Shown here: piece after piece, positions 32,052 through 40,629 of the stretch
Numbering within the stretch: position 1 is the stretch's first letter
How the letters are laid out: the number at the start of each line of letters is the position of its first letter
Source of the DNA: CAWDZK01 sp963726615
Lineage (GTDB): Bacteria > Actinomycetota > Actinomycetes > JACCUZ01
Direction of reading: 5' to 3'
DNA length: 64,000 nt
Assembly (NCBI GenBank): GCA_963726615.1
Contig: CAVSCX010000011.1
Span: 248,001 to 312,000, forward strand
Translations under genes and position numbers: made by a program
Notes under the pieces: model-generated
Seen by the model: only the letters and a program-made list of their open reading frames with translations
Told to the model about the DNA's origin: nothing
Databases searched by the model: none

Positions 32052-34592
32052 TCACTCCGTCGTGATGGCCCGCAGGACGTCCAGCCGGGCCGCCCGCCGG
32101 GCCGGCCAGACCGCGGCGATCACGCCGATCACGGCCCCGACGAGCAGGTACACGACGAGCTGGCCGTAGGGGATCACGAGCTCGTCGATGCCCTCGTCGT
32201 TCAACGCCGTGACCAGTGCCGAGCCCAGGGCTACGCCCAGAACGAGCCCGAGGAGCGTGCCGAACACGGAGATGACCACCGACTCGAGCCGGATCATGCG
32301 ACGGACCTGGCGCCTGCCCATCCCGACTGCCCGCAGCAGGCCGATCTCGCGGGTGCGCTCGATCACCGACAGTGCCAGCGTGTTGACGATGCCCAGCGCC
32401 GCGATGAGCACGGCCAGGGCGAGCAGCACGAAGATGAAGCCCAGCAGCCGGTTGATCTGCTGCCGCTGCTCGTCCTTGAACTCGCTCTGGTCCCGGATCT
32501 TCAGGTTCGAGGCGTTCGCCGCCTTGGTGATGTCGGCCCGGACCGCCTCGACGTCGGCATCCGGCGCCACCGTCATGGCCACGACCATGTCCAGCTTCTG
32601 GGTGTAGTTCTGCTCGTAGGTCTGCAGGCTGATGAGGTAGTCGCCGGCGATCTGGTTCTCGGCGTAGGTGCCTCCGAGGACCAGGTCGGTGCGCCCGGTC
32701 CGGCCGAAGACGACCGGGATCTTGTCGCCGACGCTCCAGCCCTGGTCGGCCGCCTGCTTCTCACTGACCAGCATCTCCCCGTTGCCCAACGCCGAGATGT
32801 CCCCGCTGACGACATCGAGCTGCAGTGTGCGGTCGACGGTGTCCGCCGTCACCCCTTGCAGGGACGCGACGGAACCCGCGATCTGCGCCTGCCCGGCCCG
32901 GAACGAGGTGACGGCATCGACGCCGTTCACACTGCGGATCTCGTCGGCGACGGCGGCAGAGATCGGCGTGAAGTTCTCGGTGGTGACGATGAAGTCGGCG
33001 CCGATGCTCTTGTCGATGATGGCGTTGGCGCTCTTGGTGATCGACGCCCCGAGCACCCCGCCGGCCGCGACCAGGGCCAGGCCGATCATGAGCGCCGACG
33101 CGGTCGCAGCCGTGCGACGTGGGCTGCGGCGTGCGTTCTCGCGCGCCAGTCGCCCGGTCGGGCCCCACAGGCGCGGCAGGACCCCGCCCAGGCCACCGAT
33201 CATGGGCCGGCTGAGGAACGGGCTGAGCATCGCGGCGCCGAGGAAGATGCCCAGGGCACCGATCCCGACCCACAGGATGCCGGCGCTGCCCACCAGTCCG
33301 GCCGCCATGCTGCCGATCCCGACCAGGAACACGATGGTGCCGAGGACGGCCCGGCGGCGCAGCGAGGAGGCGGGGAGCGCGACGTCGTCGCTCAGGGCCG
33401 CCACCGGCGGGATGTGCGTGGCCCGGCGTGCCGGCGCGACGGCGGACAGGACGGTCACGACCACGCCGGTGAGGTAGGCCCAGAGCACGGTGTTCGCCCG
33501 GAAGACGAGGCCGTCGGAGGGCAGGTCGCCGATCAGCACCCCCACGAGCGCCTGCAGGCCGTAGGAGAGCAGGACGCCGAGGCCGAGACCGAGCGTGGAG
33601 CCGAGAAGCCCGACGACAACCGCTTCCAGCACGACGGCGCGGTTGACCTGGCGCCTGCTCGCGCCGAGCGCCCGCAGCAGTGCCAGCTCGCGGCTGCGCT
33701 GGGCCACCAGCATGCTGAACGTGTTGAAGATGATGAACGAGCCGACGAAGATCGAGATGACCGCGAAGACCAGCAGGAAGATGCTGAAGAAGCTCAACGC
33801 GTCCTTGATGTTGCCGGACTCCTCGGCCGCCAGCTGGTCCCCGGTCAGGGCGACGTACCCGTCGGGAAGCACCGCGCGCACCCGCGACCGCAGCGCGGTG
33901 TCGCTGACGGTGCCGTCGCCGAGCGCGAGCACCTCGCTGTACGCGCCGGTCTCGGAGAGGTTGGCCTGGGCGCTCGCCGGGTCGAACAGGGTGATCGTCG
34001 CCCCGGCCAGGCCGGTCCCGTCGCCGAACCCGACGATGCCGGTGAGGGTCGCGTCGACCGCGCCCGCCTGGGTGAGCACGCCGAGCCGGTCGCCCACCTC
34101 GAGCGAGTTGTCCGTCGCTGTGGCGGAGTCGACGGCCACCTCGCCCGCGGCACTGGGAGCGTTCCCGTCGATGAGCTTGTAGGGGTTGAGCGGGGTGGAC
34201 CCGAGCCAGCTGCCCCCGAGGGTCGGGGCGCCACTGGTCTCGATGACCTTCCCGTCCGGCCGGACCAGCTGGGCATATCCGGCGTAGTCGCCCTCGGCCG
34301 CGCGGACCCCGTCGACGCCGCGGACCAGGTCGAGGACCTCCGCGGGGACCGGGGGCCGGGACTGGGACGGGTCACCGCCGTCGGTCACGTTCACCTCGAA
34401 CGCGGACTTCCCGCGGACCCCGACGTCGGTGCCGGAGTACGCCGTGGCGAACAGCTTGTCGAAGGTGGAGTTCAGGGTGTCGCCGAGCATGAGCGTGCCC
34501 GAGACGAACGCCACCCCGAGCACGACGGCCATGGCGGTCAGGAGCAGGCGGAGCTTGCGAGCCAGCAGGCTCTTCAGAGTGACGCGGAACAT
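32052..34592 (-). CDS. FtsX-type ABC transporter permease (MacB/LolE-like, duplicated)
   Basis: An 846-residue permease with two FtsX units. An N-terminal helix (LKSLLARKLRLLLTAMAVVLGVAFVSGTLML) precedes a large outer domain, then three helices with FSMLVAQRSRELALLRALGASRRQVNRAVVLEAVVVG. After a second helix/outer domain, the last three helices carry ALSVIERTREIGLLRAVGMGRRQVRRMIRLE. This layout is that of actinobacterial exporters for lipoproteins, antibiotics or peptides, not of classic importers. It lies 3 bp downstream of its ATPase and 1 bp upstream of the 167-aa gene. Substrate unknown. Confidence 0.9.
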   Translation of the reverse strand: MFRVTLKSLLARKLRLLLTAMAVVLGVAFVSGTLMLGDTLNSTFDKLFATAYSGTDVGVRGKSAFEVNVTDGGDPSQSRPPVPAEVLDLVRGVDGVRAAEGDYAGYAQLVRPDGKVIETSGAPTLGGSWLGSTPLNPYKLIDGNAPSAAGEVAVDSATATDNSLEVGDRLGVLTQAGAVDATLTGIVGFGDGTGLAGATITLFDPASAQANLSETGAYSEVLALGDGTVSDTALRSRVRAVLPDGYVALTGDQLAAEESGNIKDALSFFSIFLLVFAVISIFVGSFIIFNTFSMLVAQRSRELALLRALGASRRQVNRAVVLEAVVVGLLGSTLGLGLGVLLSYGLQALVGVLIGDLPSDGLVFRANTVLWAYLTGVVVTVLSAVAPARRATHIPPVAALSDDVALPASSLRRRAVLGTIVFLVGIGSMAAGLVGSAGILWVGIGALGIFLGAAMLSPFLSRPMIGGLGGVLPRLWGPTGRLARENARRSPRRTAATASALMIGLALVAAGGVLGASITKSANAIIDKSIGADFIVTTENFTPISAAVADEIRSVNGVDAVTSFRAGQAQIAGSVASLQGVTADTVDRTLQLDVVSGDISALGNGEMLVSEKQAADQGWSVGDKIPVVFGRTGRTDLVLGGTYAENQIAGDYLISLQTYEQNYTQKLDMVVAMTVAPDADVEAVRADITKAANASNLKIRDQSEFKDEQRQQINRLLGFIFVLLALAVLIAALGIVNTLALSVIERTREIGLLRAVGMGRRQVRRMIRLESVVISVFGTLLGLVLGVALGSALVTALNDEGIDELVIPYGQLVVYLLVGAVIGVIAAVWPARRAARLDVLRAITTE

Positions 34593-34595
34593 CGG

Positions 34596-35372
34596 TCAGC
34601 CTTCTCGCTGGGCCGGCGCGTCGAAGCTCTTCATCCGGTCGAGGACGGACTCGGCGGTGGGAGCAAGGATCTCGTCGACTATCCGGCCGTCGGCGAGGAA
34701 CACGACGCGGTCCGCGTAAGCGGCGGCCGCAGGGTCGTGGGTCACGATGACGATCGACTGGCCCATGTCGCGGACGGACTTCTGGAGGAACGTCAGCACC
34801 TCGGCGCCGGCCCGGGAGTCGAGGTTGCCGGTCGGCTCGTCGGCGAACACGACCTCGGGCCGCGATGCGAGGGCGCGAGCCACAGCGACCCGCTGCTGCT
34901 GCCCGCCGGAGAGCTCCTTCGGGCGGTGCCGGAGGCGGTCGCCGAGCCCGACCGTGGCGATCACCTGGTCGAGCCAGGCCTGGTCGGGGGTTCTCCCCGC
35001 GATGTCCATCGGGAGGGTGATGTTCTCCAGCGCGTTCAGGGTCGGCACCAGGTTGTACGCCTGGAAGATGAAGCCCAGGCTGTCGCGGCGCAGCCGGGTC
35101 AGGTGCTTGTCGTCGAGCGTGGTCAGGTCGACGTCCCCGATGAACGCGGACCCCGACGTGGCGGAGTCCAAGCCCGCCATGCAGTGCATGAGGGTGGACT
35201 TGCCGGACCCGGACGGGCCCATGATCGCCGTGAAGTGGCCCCGTTCGAACTCGCACGAGACGGCGTCCAGGGCGACGACACGGGTGTCACCGGACCCGTA
35301 GACCTTCGTGAGGTCCACGGCGCGGGCTGCGGCGCCGGTGGTGGTGCCGAGTGGCATGGCTGTGCTCGTCAC
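34596..35372 (-). CDS. ABC transporter ATP-binding protein (MacB/LolD type)
   Basis: A 258-residue ATPase. I chose the GTG at 35372 because AGGAG sits 7 nt before it; an ATG 15 bases downstream is the alternative. Walker A is GPSGSGKS (52-59), the signature LSGGQQQR (154-161) and Walker B VVFADEP (174-180), with the LolD-type FQAYNLVPTLNALENITLP before them. It energises the FtsX-type permease encoded 3 bp downstream. An ATGAC-N4-GTCAT palindrome lies upstream at 35459-35472. Confidence 0.93.
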   Translation of the reverse strand: MTSTAMPLGTTTGAAARAVDLTKVYGSGDTRVVALDAVSCEFERGHFTAIMGPSGSGKSTLMHCMAGLDSATSGSAFIGDVDLTTLDDKHLTRLRRDSLGFIFQAYNLVPTLNALENITLPMDIAGRTPDQAWLDQVIATVGLGDRLRHRPKELSGGQQQRVAVARALASRPEVVFADEPTGNLDSRAGAEVLTFLQKSVRDMGQSIVIVTHDPAAAAYADRVVFLADGRIVDEILAPTAESVLDRMKSFDAPAQREG

Positions 35373-35458
35373 GAGAACTCCTGGAGCGAGGCGGAGGGAC
35401 TGGTTCACCGTAGAAGACGTGGCCCGCGGGGTCCCACCCTTTCAGGGGTGAATAGGGG

Positions 35459-35472
35459 ATGACATCCGTCAT
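35459..35472 (-). promoter_or_regulatory. Inverted repeat ATGAC-N4-GTCAT upstream of the ABC operon
   Basis: Perfect 5-bp half-sites lie 87 bp upstream of the ATPase start in the 147-bp gap between the operon and the nuclease gene. The form is that of sites bound by NarL/LuxR-type response regulators. No regulator gene adjoins. Confidence 0.35.
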
Positions 35473-35519
35473 ATCTCAGGGTGATCCTGGTCCGGAAGCG
35501 GCTTGCCCGGGACGGCGGC

Positions 35520-36431
35520 TCAGATCTCGTCGCCGGGCGTGTGCGGGGACGGCCGTTCGTCCGCGGCGCGGGCCTCCGGGACCACCGGCGGCCCGAGGAC
35601 CGGCAGGTCCGGGGGAGTGCCGCCGAAGGCGGGGCAGAGGGCCTGGTGGTCGCACCAGTCGCAGAGCCGGCTGGGACTGGGCCGCCAGTCGCCGTTCTCG
35701 GTGGCACGCTGGACGGCGTCCCAGATCGCGCTGACCTTGCGCTCGGTCGCCCGCAGGTCGGCCTCGTCCGGCTCGTAGCGCAGGACCTCGTTGCTGCCGA
35801 GGTAGAGCAGCTGCAGCAGCCGCGGCACCTCGCCCCGCAACCGCCACAGGACCAGCGCGTAGAACTTCATCTGGAACATCGCCTTGGCCTCGAAACCCTC
35901 CCGCGGGGCTCGGCCGGTCTTGTAGTCGACGACGCGGACGGCACCGCCGGGCGCGACGTCCACGCGGTCGACGTACCCGCGCAGGCGCAAGCCGGAGTCC
36001 AGCTCGCACTCGACGAACATCTCCCGCTCCGCCGGCTCGAGCAGGGTGGGGTCCTCGAGCCCGAAGTAGGTGTCGAGCAGGTCGCGGGCGGAGGCGAGCC
36101 ACGCGTCGCGACCCTCGTCGTCGTCGGTGAACAGCGTGGCGAGCTCCGGCTCGGCCTCGAGCAGCCGCTCCCACTCCGGCACCACCATGGCGTGCGCCCG
36201 CGACGGCACCCGCTCCGCCGACGGCAGGTCGAAGAGCCGCTCGAGGACGGCGTGGACGACGGTGCCGCGGGTCGCCGCCGGGCTGGGGCGCTCGGGCAGG
36301 CGGTCGATCACCCGGAACCGGTAGAGCAGCGGGCAGGTCATGAAGTCGCTGGCACGGGAAGGGGACAACGACGAGGGTGCGCGGCGCGGCTCGTCGTGGA
36401 CCGTCGGCTGGCCGTCGGTCTCGATGGTCAT
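35520..36431 (-). CDS. RecB-family PD-(D/E)XK nuclease with Fe-S cluster motif
   Basis: A 303-residue Cas4/RecB-like nuclease. It opens with SPSRASDFMTCPLLYRFR (Cys33). The nuclease core is LRLRGYVDRVDVAP and VRVVDYKTGR (Asp, Asp-Tyr-Lys), and QMKFYALVLWR follows. Near the end CDWCDHQALCPAF gives Cys257, Cys260 and Cys266. The one-plus-three cysteine spacing is that of AddB/Cas4 Fe-S nucleases. It probably acts in DNA repair as a 5' or 3' exonuclease. It is divergent from the M50 gene, near the Pup-proteasome cluster, as in other actinobacteria. No cas genes are nearby. Confidence 0.88.
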   Translation of the reverse strand: MTIETDGQPTVHDEPRRAPSSLSPSRASDFMTCPLLYRFRVIDRLPERPSPAATRGTVVHAVLERLFDLPSAERVPSRAHAMVVPEWERLLEAEPELATLFTDDDEGRDAWLASARDLLDTYFGLEDPTLLEPAEREMFVECELDSGLRLRGYVDRVDVAPGGAVRVVDYKTGRAPREGFEAKAMFQMKFYALVLWRLRGEVPRLLQLLYLGSNEVLRYEPDEADLRATERKVSAIWDAVQRATENGDWRPSPSRLCDWCDHQALCPAFGGTPPDLPVLGPPVVPEARAADERPSPHTPGDEI

Positions 36432-36506
36432 GCCGGGCACACTACGGCGGACCGGGGACACGGCTCCGGCCCTGTCGCGCAGGCGGACCGGCCTACCCGG
36501 CGCACC

Positions 36507-36512
36507 TAGGAT
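36507..36512 (+). promoter_or_regulatory. Leaderless-type -10 hexamer of the M50 protease
   Basis: TAGGAT, 7 nt before the GTG at 36520. Confidence 0.5.
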
Positions 36513-36519
36513 CGGCGTC

Positions 36520-37680
36520 GTGGACGACGGACCCGACCGCAGCCCGCCCGGCCGCGGCCCGGTCCGCCGGCCGGGCGGTCGGATCGTGATCGCCCGCCCG
36601 TTCGGTGTCCCGGTCGACGTGACACCTGCCTGGTTCCTCGTGGCCGCGCTCATCACCTGGGGCTTCGCCTCGGCGGTCGACCGGGCCGTGCCCGGGCTGG
36701 GTCCGTGGCGGTACGCCGTGTCGCTGGCGTTCGCGCTGCTGCTGTACCTGTCCGTGCTCGTCCACGAGCTCAGCCACACGGTGCTGGCGCTGCGTTCCGG
36801 CCTGCCCGTCCGCCGGATCAGCCTGCACGTGCTCGGGGGTGTCTCCGAGATCGAGAAGCCGGCACCCACACCCGGTGCCGAGGCCGGCATCGCCCTGGCC
36901 GGGCCCCTCGTCTCCCTGCTCCTCGCCGGGGTCGGCTTCCTCGCCGGCGAGGTCCTGGACCCCGGTTCCGTCGGGCGGCTGCTCGCCCGCGCCCTGATGC
37001 TGAGCAACCTGCTCGTCGGCCTCTTCAACCTGCTCCCCGGCCTGCCGCTGGACGGTGGGCGGGCCCTGTCGGCCGCGGTGTGGCGGGCCACCGGGCGGCG
37101 CCACACCGGCACCCTCGTCGCCGGCTGGCTGGGCCGCGGCCTGGCCCTGCTGGTGCTCGGCGCGCCGTTCGCGGTAGCCGAGGTCCGTCGCGGCGGGATG
37201 TCGCTGGTGGACGTGGTCTGGGCCGCGCTGCTCGGCACCTTCCTGTGGGTCGGCGCCGGCCAGGCGATCTTCCAGAGCGGCGTGCAGCGGCGGCTCCCGG
37301 GCCTGTCCGCCCGCGGGCTGACCCGCAGGGCCATCCCCGTGCGACCCGACCTCCCGCTGGGCGAGGCGCTCCGGCAGGCGGGCGAGGCCGGAGCCCGCGG
37401 CCTGGTCGTCGTCGACGGTGCGGGCACACCCACCGGACTTGTCAGCGAGCACCAGGCGCGGACCGTTCCGGCCGGGCGCCGGCCCTGGGTCGCGGTGGGC
37501 GACCTGAGCCGTCGGCTCTCGCCCGAGCTCGTCCTGGCGGCGGACCTCGCCGGAGACGAGCTGCTGGCGGCCCTGACCTCGCACCCCGCCAGCGAGTACC
37601 TGGTGGTGGAGGCCAACGGCGAGGTCTACGGGATGCTCGCGGCCGTCGACGTCGAGCGTGCGTTGACCCGCGCGGCCTGA
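36520..37680 (+). CDS. Site-2 protease family (M50) membrane metalloprotease with CBS domains
   Basis: A 386-residue intramembrane protease from a GTG at 36520. The zinc motif HELSH is at 82-86 (LVHELSHTVLALRSG), and the third ligand Asp178 is in NLLPGLPLDGGR. Five to six membrane helices are followed by a cytosolic pair of CBS-like modules (about 270-385, RAIPVRPDLPLGEALRQAGEAGARGLVVVD). It belongs to the SpoIVFB/Rip3-like CBS-containing class that trims membrane proteins such as anti-sigma factors. CBS domains suggest control by adenosine nucleotides. TrmI follows after 32 bp with its own leaderless-type promoter. Confidence 0.9.
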   Translation: MDDGPDRSPPGRGPVRRPGGRIVIARPFGVPVDVTPAWFLVAALITWGFASAVDRAVPGLGPWRYAVSLAFALLLYLSVLVHELSHTVLALRSGLPVRRISLHVLGGVSEIEKPAPTPGAEAGIALAGPLVSLLLAGVGFLAGEVLDPGSVGRLLARALMLSNLLVGLFNLLPGLPLDGGRALSAAVWRATGRRHTGTLVAGWLGRGLALLVLGAPFAVAEVRRGGMSLVDVVWAALLGTFLWVGAGQAIFQSGVQRRLPGLSARGLTRRAIPVRPDLPLGEALRQAGEAGARGLVVVDGAGTPTGLVSEHQARTVPAGRRPWVAVGDLSRRLSPELVLAADLAGDELLAALTSHPASEYLVVEANGEVYGMLAAVDVERALTRAA

Positions 37681-37698
37681 GCCGCGGCGGTGCGACCG

Positions 37699-37704
37699 TA
37701 GACT
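37699..37704 (+). promoter_or_regulatory. Leaderless-type -10 hexamer of trmI
   Basis: TAGACT, 8 nt before the GTG at 37713. Confidence 0.5.
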
Positions 37705-37712
37705 CGCCGACC

Positions 37713-38633
37713 GTGCCCGAGACCCCTGAGCCGCCGGCAGGAGCCCGGGCGACGGCGTCCGGGCCCACCGGCGCGGCGCAGCGGCGCGGTCCGCTCGCGG
37801 TCGGGGACCGGGTCCAGCTGACCGATCCGAAGGGCCGGATGCACACGATCACGCTGGTCGCGGGCAAGGACTTCTTCACGCACAAGGGGTCGCTGCCGCA
37901 CGACCAGCTGATCGGCGGGCCGGAGGGGACGACGGTGACCACCACCGGTGGCGTCACCTACGTCGCGCTGCGGCCGCTGCTCGCCGACTACGTCCTCTCG
38001 ATGCCACGCGGCGCCGCCGTCGTCTACCCCAAGGACGCCGGCCAGGTGGTGCACATGGCCGACGTGTTCCCGGGCGCCCGGGTCGTGGAGGCCGGCGTCG
38101 GTTCGGGCGCTCTCACCATGTCGTTGCTGCGCGCCGTCGGTGACGCCGGACTGGTCTCGTCGTACGAGCGCCGTCAGGACTTCGCCGACATCGCCCGCAC
38201 CAACGTCGAGACCTTCTTCGGCGGCCCCCACCCTGCCTGGCGGCTGACCGTCGGGGACCTCGCCGAGAGTCTCGACGAGACCGGAGTCGACCGGGTCGTG
38301 CTCGACATGTTGGCGCCCTGGGACTGCCTGGAGGCCGTGTCCCGGGCGCTGGTGCCCGGCGGGGTGCTCATCTGCTACGTCGCCACCGCCACCCAGCTGT
38401 CCCGCACCGCCGAGGCCATGCGGGAGCAGGGCTGCTTCACCGAGCCGAGCGCCTGGGAGTCGCTGGTGCGCGGCTGGCACCTGGAGGGGCTCGCGGTCCG
38501 CCCGGAGCACCGGATGGTCGGTCACACCGGGTTCCTCGTGACCACGCGCAGGCTCGCCGACGGGGTGCCGCCGCCCCCGCGACGCCGGCGCCCGGCCAAG
38601 GGGTCCTACGGCGAGAGCGTCAAGGAGTCCTGA
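37713..38633 (+). CDS. trmI: tRNA (adenine-58-N1)-methyltransferase TrmI
   Basis: A 306-residue SAM-dependent methyltransferase that makes m1A58 in the tRNA T-loop. The N-terminal beta domain (GPLAVGDRVQLTDPKGRMHTI) precedes a Rossmann core with VVEAGVGSGALTMSLLRAVG (motif I), SYERRQDFADIARTNVE and DRVVLDMLAPWD (motif IV). The last 30 residues are basic and proline-rich. Actinobacterial TrmI genes usually stand directly upstream of arc, as here (171-bp gap). Confidence 0.92.
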   Translation: MPETPEPPAGARATASGPTGAAQRRGPLAVGDRVQLTDPKGRMHTITLVAGKDFFTHKGSLPHDQLIGGPEGTTVTTTGGVTYVALRPLLADYVLSMPRGAAVVYPKDAGQVVHMADVFPGARVVEAGVGSGALTMSLLRAVGDAGLVSSYERRQDFADIARTNVETFFGGPHPAWRLTVGDLAESLDETGVDRVVLDMLAPWDCLEAVSRALVPGGVLICYVATATQLSRTAEAMREQGCFTEPSAWESLVRGWHLEGLAVRPEHRMVGHTGFLVTTRRLADGVPPPPRRRRPAKGSYGESVKES

Positions 38634-38721
38634 CCTGCGCCGAACCCTGGGGCTCCCGCCTGCGTCGTCCCGTCATGGCGTCCGGACGGCAACTTCAGCC
38701 AATTGGACGACACGCAAGCAT

Positions 38722-38742
38722 GCAGGTCCCGCACGGACCTGC
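38722..38742. promoter_or_regulatory. Perfect inverted repeat upstream of arc
   Basis: GCAGGTCC and GGACCTGC (8-bp arms, 5-nt loop) end 6 bp before TAGGGT at 38749-38754, the likely -10. It thus covers where a -35 would be. It may be an operator, or a terminator for trmI. Confidence 0.45.
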
Positions 38743-38748
38743 CGAATG

Positions 38749-38754
38749 TAGGGT
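38749..38754 (+). promoter_or_regulatory. Candidate -10 element (TAGGGT) of arc
   Basis: TAGGGT lies 50 nt before the arc start, so this transcript would have a leader with a proper ribosome site (GGGAGGTGA at about 38792). Confidence 0.45.
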
Positions 38755-38804
38755 TCCAGAGGTACGGCTCCCGGTCAGGGAGTACCCGCAAGGGAGGTGA
38801 CGAC

Positions 38805-40571
38805 ATGTCGTCAACGGACCGTCCAGGTGAGTCCTCACGCCGCCGCGCCGCTGCAGCAGGCGGCGTGGACCCGCAGGTCAGCGCCCTGCAGGACGAGGTC
38901 GAGGCCCTTCGCCAGCGAGTCACCGAGTCGCCGCGCCACCTGCGCGCGCTCGAGGAGCGGATCGGGGACCTGCAGGCCAACCTCGCGGCCGTCACCACCC
39001 AGAACGAGCGACTCGTGACGACCCTCAAGGAGGCTCGTGACCAGATCGTGACGTTGAAGGAGGAGGTCGACCGGCTGGCCCAGCCGCCGGCCGGCTTCGG
39101 CGTCTTCATCTCCCGCAACGAGGACGACACCGTCGACATCTTCACCGGTGGCCGCAAGCTGCGGGTGGCGGTCAGCCCGGGGATCGAGCTGGACGCGTTG
39201 GTGCGTGGCCAGGAGGTCATGCTCAACGAGGCCATGAACGTCGTGGCGGCGCTGGAGTTCGAGAGCGTCGGCGAGGTCGTCATGCTCAAGGAGGTGCTCG
39301 CCGACGGTGAGCGCGCCCTTGTCGTCGGGCACACCGACGAGGAGAAGGTCGTCCGGCTCGCCGAGCCGCTGCGCCTCGAGCACCTGCGGGTGGGGGAGTC
39401 GCTGCTGCTCGAGCCCCGCTCCGGCTACGTCTACGAGCGGGTGCCCAAGTCCGAGGTCGAGGAGCTCGTCCTCGAGGAGGTCCCGGACATCGACTACACG
39501 CTGATCGGCGGCCTGGCCGCGCAGATCGAGCAGATCCGCGACGCGGTCGAGCTGCCGTACCTGCACCCGGAGCTGTTCCTGGAGCACAAGCTGCGGCCGC
39601 CGAAGGGTGTGCTGCTCTACGGCCCGCCCGGCTGCGGCAAGACGCTGATCGCGAAGGCCGTCGCCAACTCGCTGGCCAAGAAGGTCGCCGAGGTCACCGG
39701 CAAGCCGGAGGGCCGGTCGTTCTTCCTCAACATCAAGGGCCCCGAGCTGCTCAACAAGTACGTCGGCGAGACCGAGCGGCACATCAGGCTGGTGTTCTCC
39801 CGCGCCCGCGAGAAGGCCTCCGAAGGCACCCCGGTCATCGTCTTCTTCGACGAGATGGACTCGCTGTTCCGCACCCGCGGCTCCGGAGTGTCCTCGGACG
39901 TCGAGAACACCATCGTCCCGCAGCTGCTGAGCGAGATCGACGGCGTCGAGGGTCTGGAGAACGTCCTGGTCATCGGCGCCTCGAACCGCGAGGACATGAT
40001 CGACCCGGCCATCCTGCGCCCGGGCCGGCTCGACGTGAAGATCAAGATCGAGCGGCCGGACGCCGAGTCGGCGCGGGACATCTTCTCCAAGTACATCCTG
40101 GCCGAGCTGCCGCTGCACGACGACGACGTCAAGGAGCACGACGGCGACCGGGCCGCGACCGTGGCCGCGATGATCCAGCGGACCGTCGAACGGATGTACT
40201 CCGAGCTCGAGGAGAACCGCTTCCTCGAGGTCACCTACGCCAACGGCGACAAGGAGGTCCTGTACTTCAAGGACTTCAACTCGGGGGCGATGATCCAGAA
40301 CATCGTCGACCGGGCCAAGAAGATGGCGATCAAGGACTTCCTCGACCTGGGCCAGAAGGGGCTGCGCATCTCGCACCTGCTCGCGGCCTGCGTCGACGAG
40401 TTCAAGGAGAACGAGGACCTGCCCAACACCACGAACCCCGACGACTGGGCCCGCATCTCGGGCAAGAAGGGCGAGCGGATCGTCTACATCCGCACGCTCA
40501 TCCAGGGCAAGCAGGGGACCGAGGCGGGCCGATCCATCGACACTGTCGCCAACACCGGCCAGTACCTCTAG
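38805..40571 (+). CDS. arc: Proteasome-associated AAA ATPase Arc (Mpa)
   Basis: A 588-residue ring ATPase that binds pupylated proteins, unfolds them and feeds them to the 20S core. The ATG at 38805 is set by GGGAGGTGA. The N-terminal coiled coil (about 25-95) is the Pup-binding part. Two OB-fold segments follow, then the AAA domain with Walker A GPPGCGKT at 273-280 and Walker B VIVFFDEMD at about 344-352. The C-terminus ends in GQYL, the motif that docks into the alpha-ring to open the gate. Length and ends are as in other actinobacterial Arc proteins. Confidence 0.97.
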   Translation: MSSTDRPGESSRRRAAAAGGVDPQVSALQDEVEALRQRVTESPRHLRALEERIGDLQANLAAVTTQNERLVTTLKEARDQIVTLKEEVDRLAQPPAGFGVFISRNEDDTVDIFTGGRKLRVAVSPGIELDALVRGQEVMLNEAMNVVAALEFESVGEVVMLKEVLADGERALVVGHTDEEKVVRLAEPLRLEHLRVGESLLLEPRSGYVYERVPKSEVEELVLEEVPDIDYTLIGGLAAQIEQIRDAVELPYLHPELFLEHKLRPPKGVLLYGPPGCGKTLIAKAVANSLAKKVAEVTGKPEGRSFFLNIKGPELLNKYVGETERHIRLVFSRAREKASEGTPVIVFFDEMDSLFRTRGSGVSSDVENTIVPQLLSEIDGVEGLENVLVIGASNREDMIDPAILRPGRLDVKIKIERPDAESARDIFSKYILAELPLHDDDVKEHDGDRAATVAAMIQRTVERMYSELEENRFLEVTYANGDKEVLYFKDFNSGAMIQNIVDRAKKMAIKDFLDLGQKGLRISHLLAACVDEFKENEDLPNTTNPDDWARISGKKGERIVYIRTLIQGKQGTEAGRSIDTVANTGQYL

Positions 40572-40577
40572 CCGACC

Positions 40578-40624
40578 GGGAGCGGCCCGGCGGCGCCCAT
40601 CGGGCTGCCGACCGGGTCGCTCCC
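40578..40624. terminator. Possible bidirectional terminator between arc and the membrane protein
   Basis: GGGAGCG/CGCTCCC arms enclose a GC-rich stretch with further internal pairing, in the 58-bp gap between convergent genes. Confidence 0.3.
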
Positions 40625-40629
40625 CGGGC

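Noticed and set aside
31659..35462. A 1267-codon plus-strand open frame opposite the ABC operon
   Set aside because: Composition is His/Arg/Asp/Gly-rich with no domain; the minus strand holds clear ABC transporter genes.
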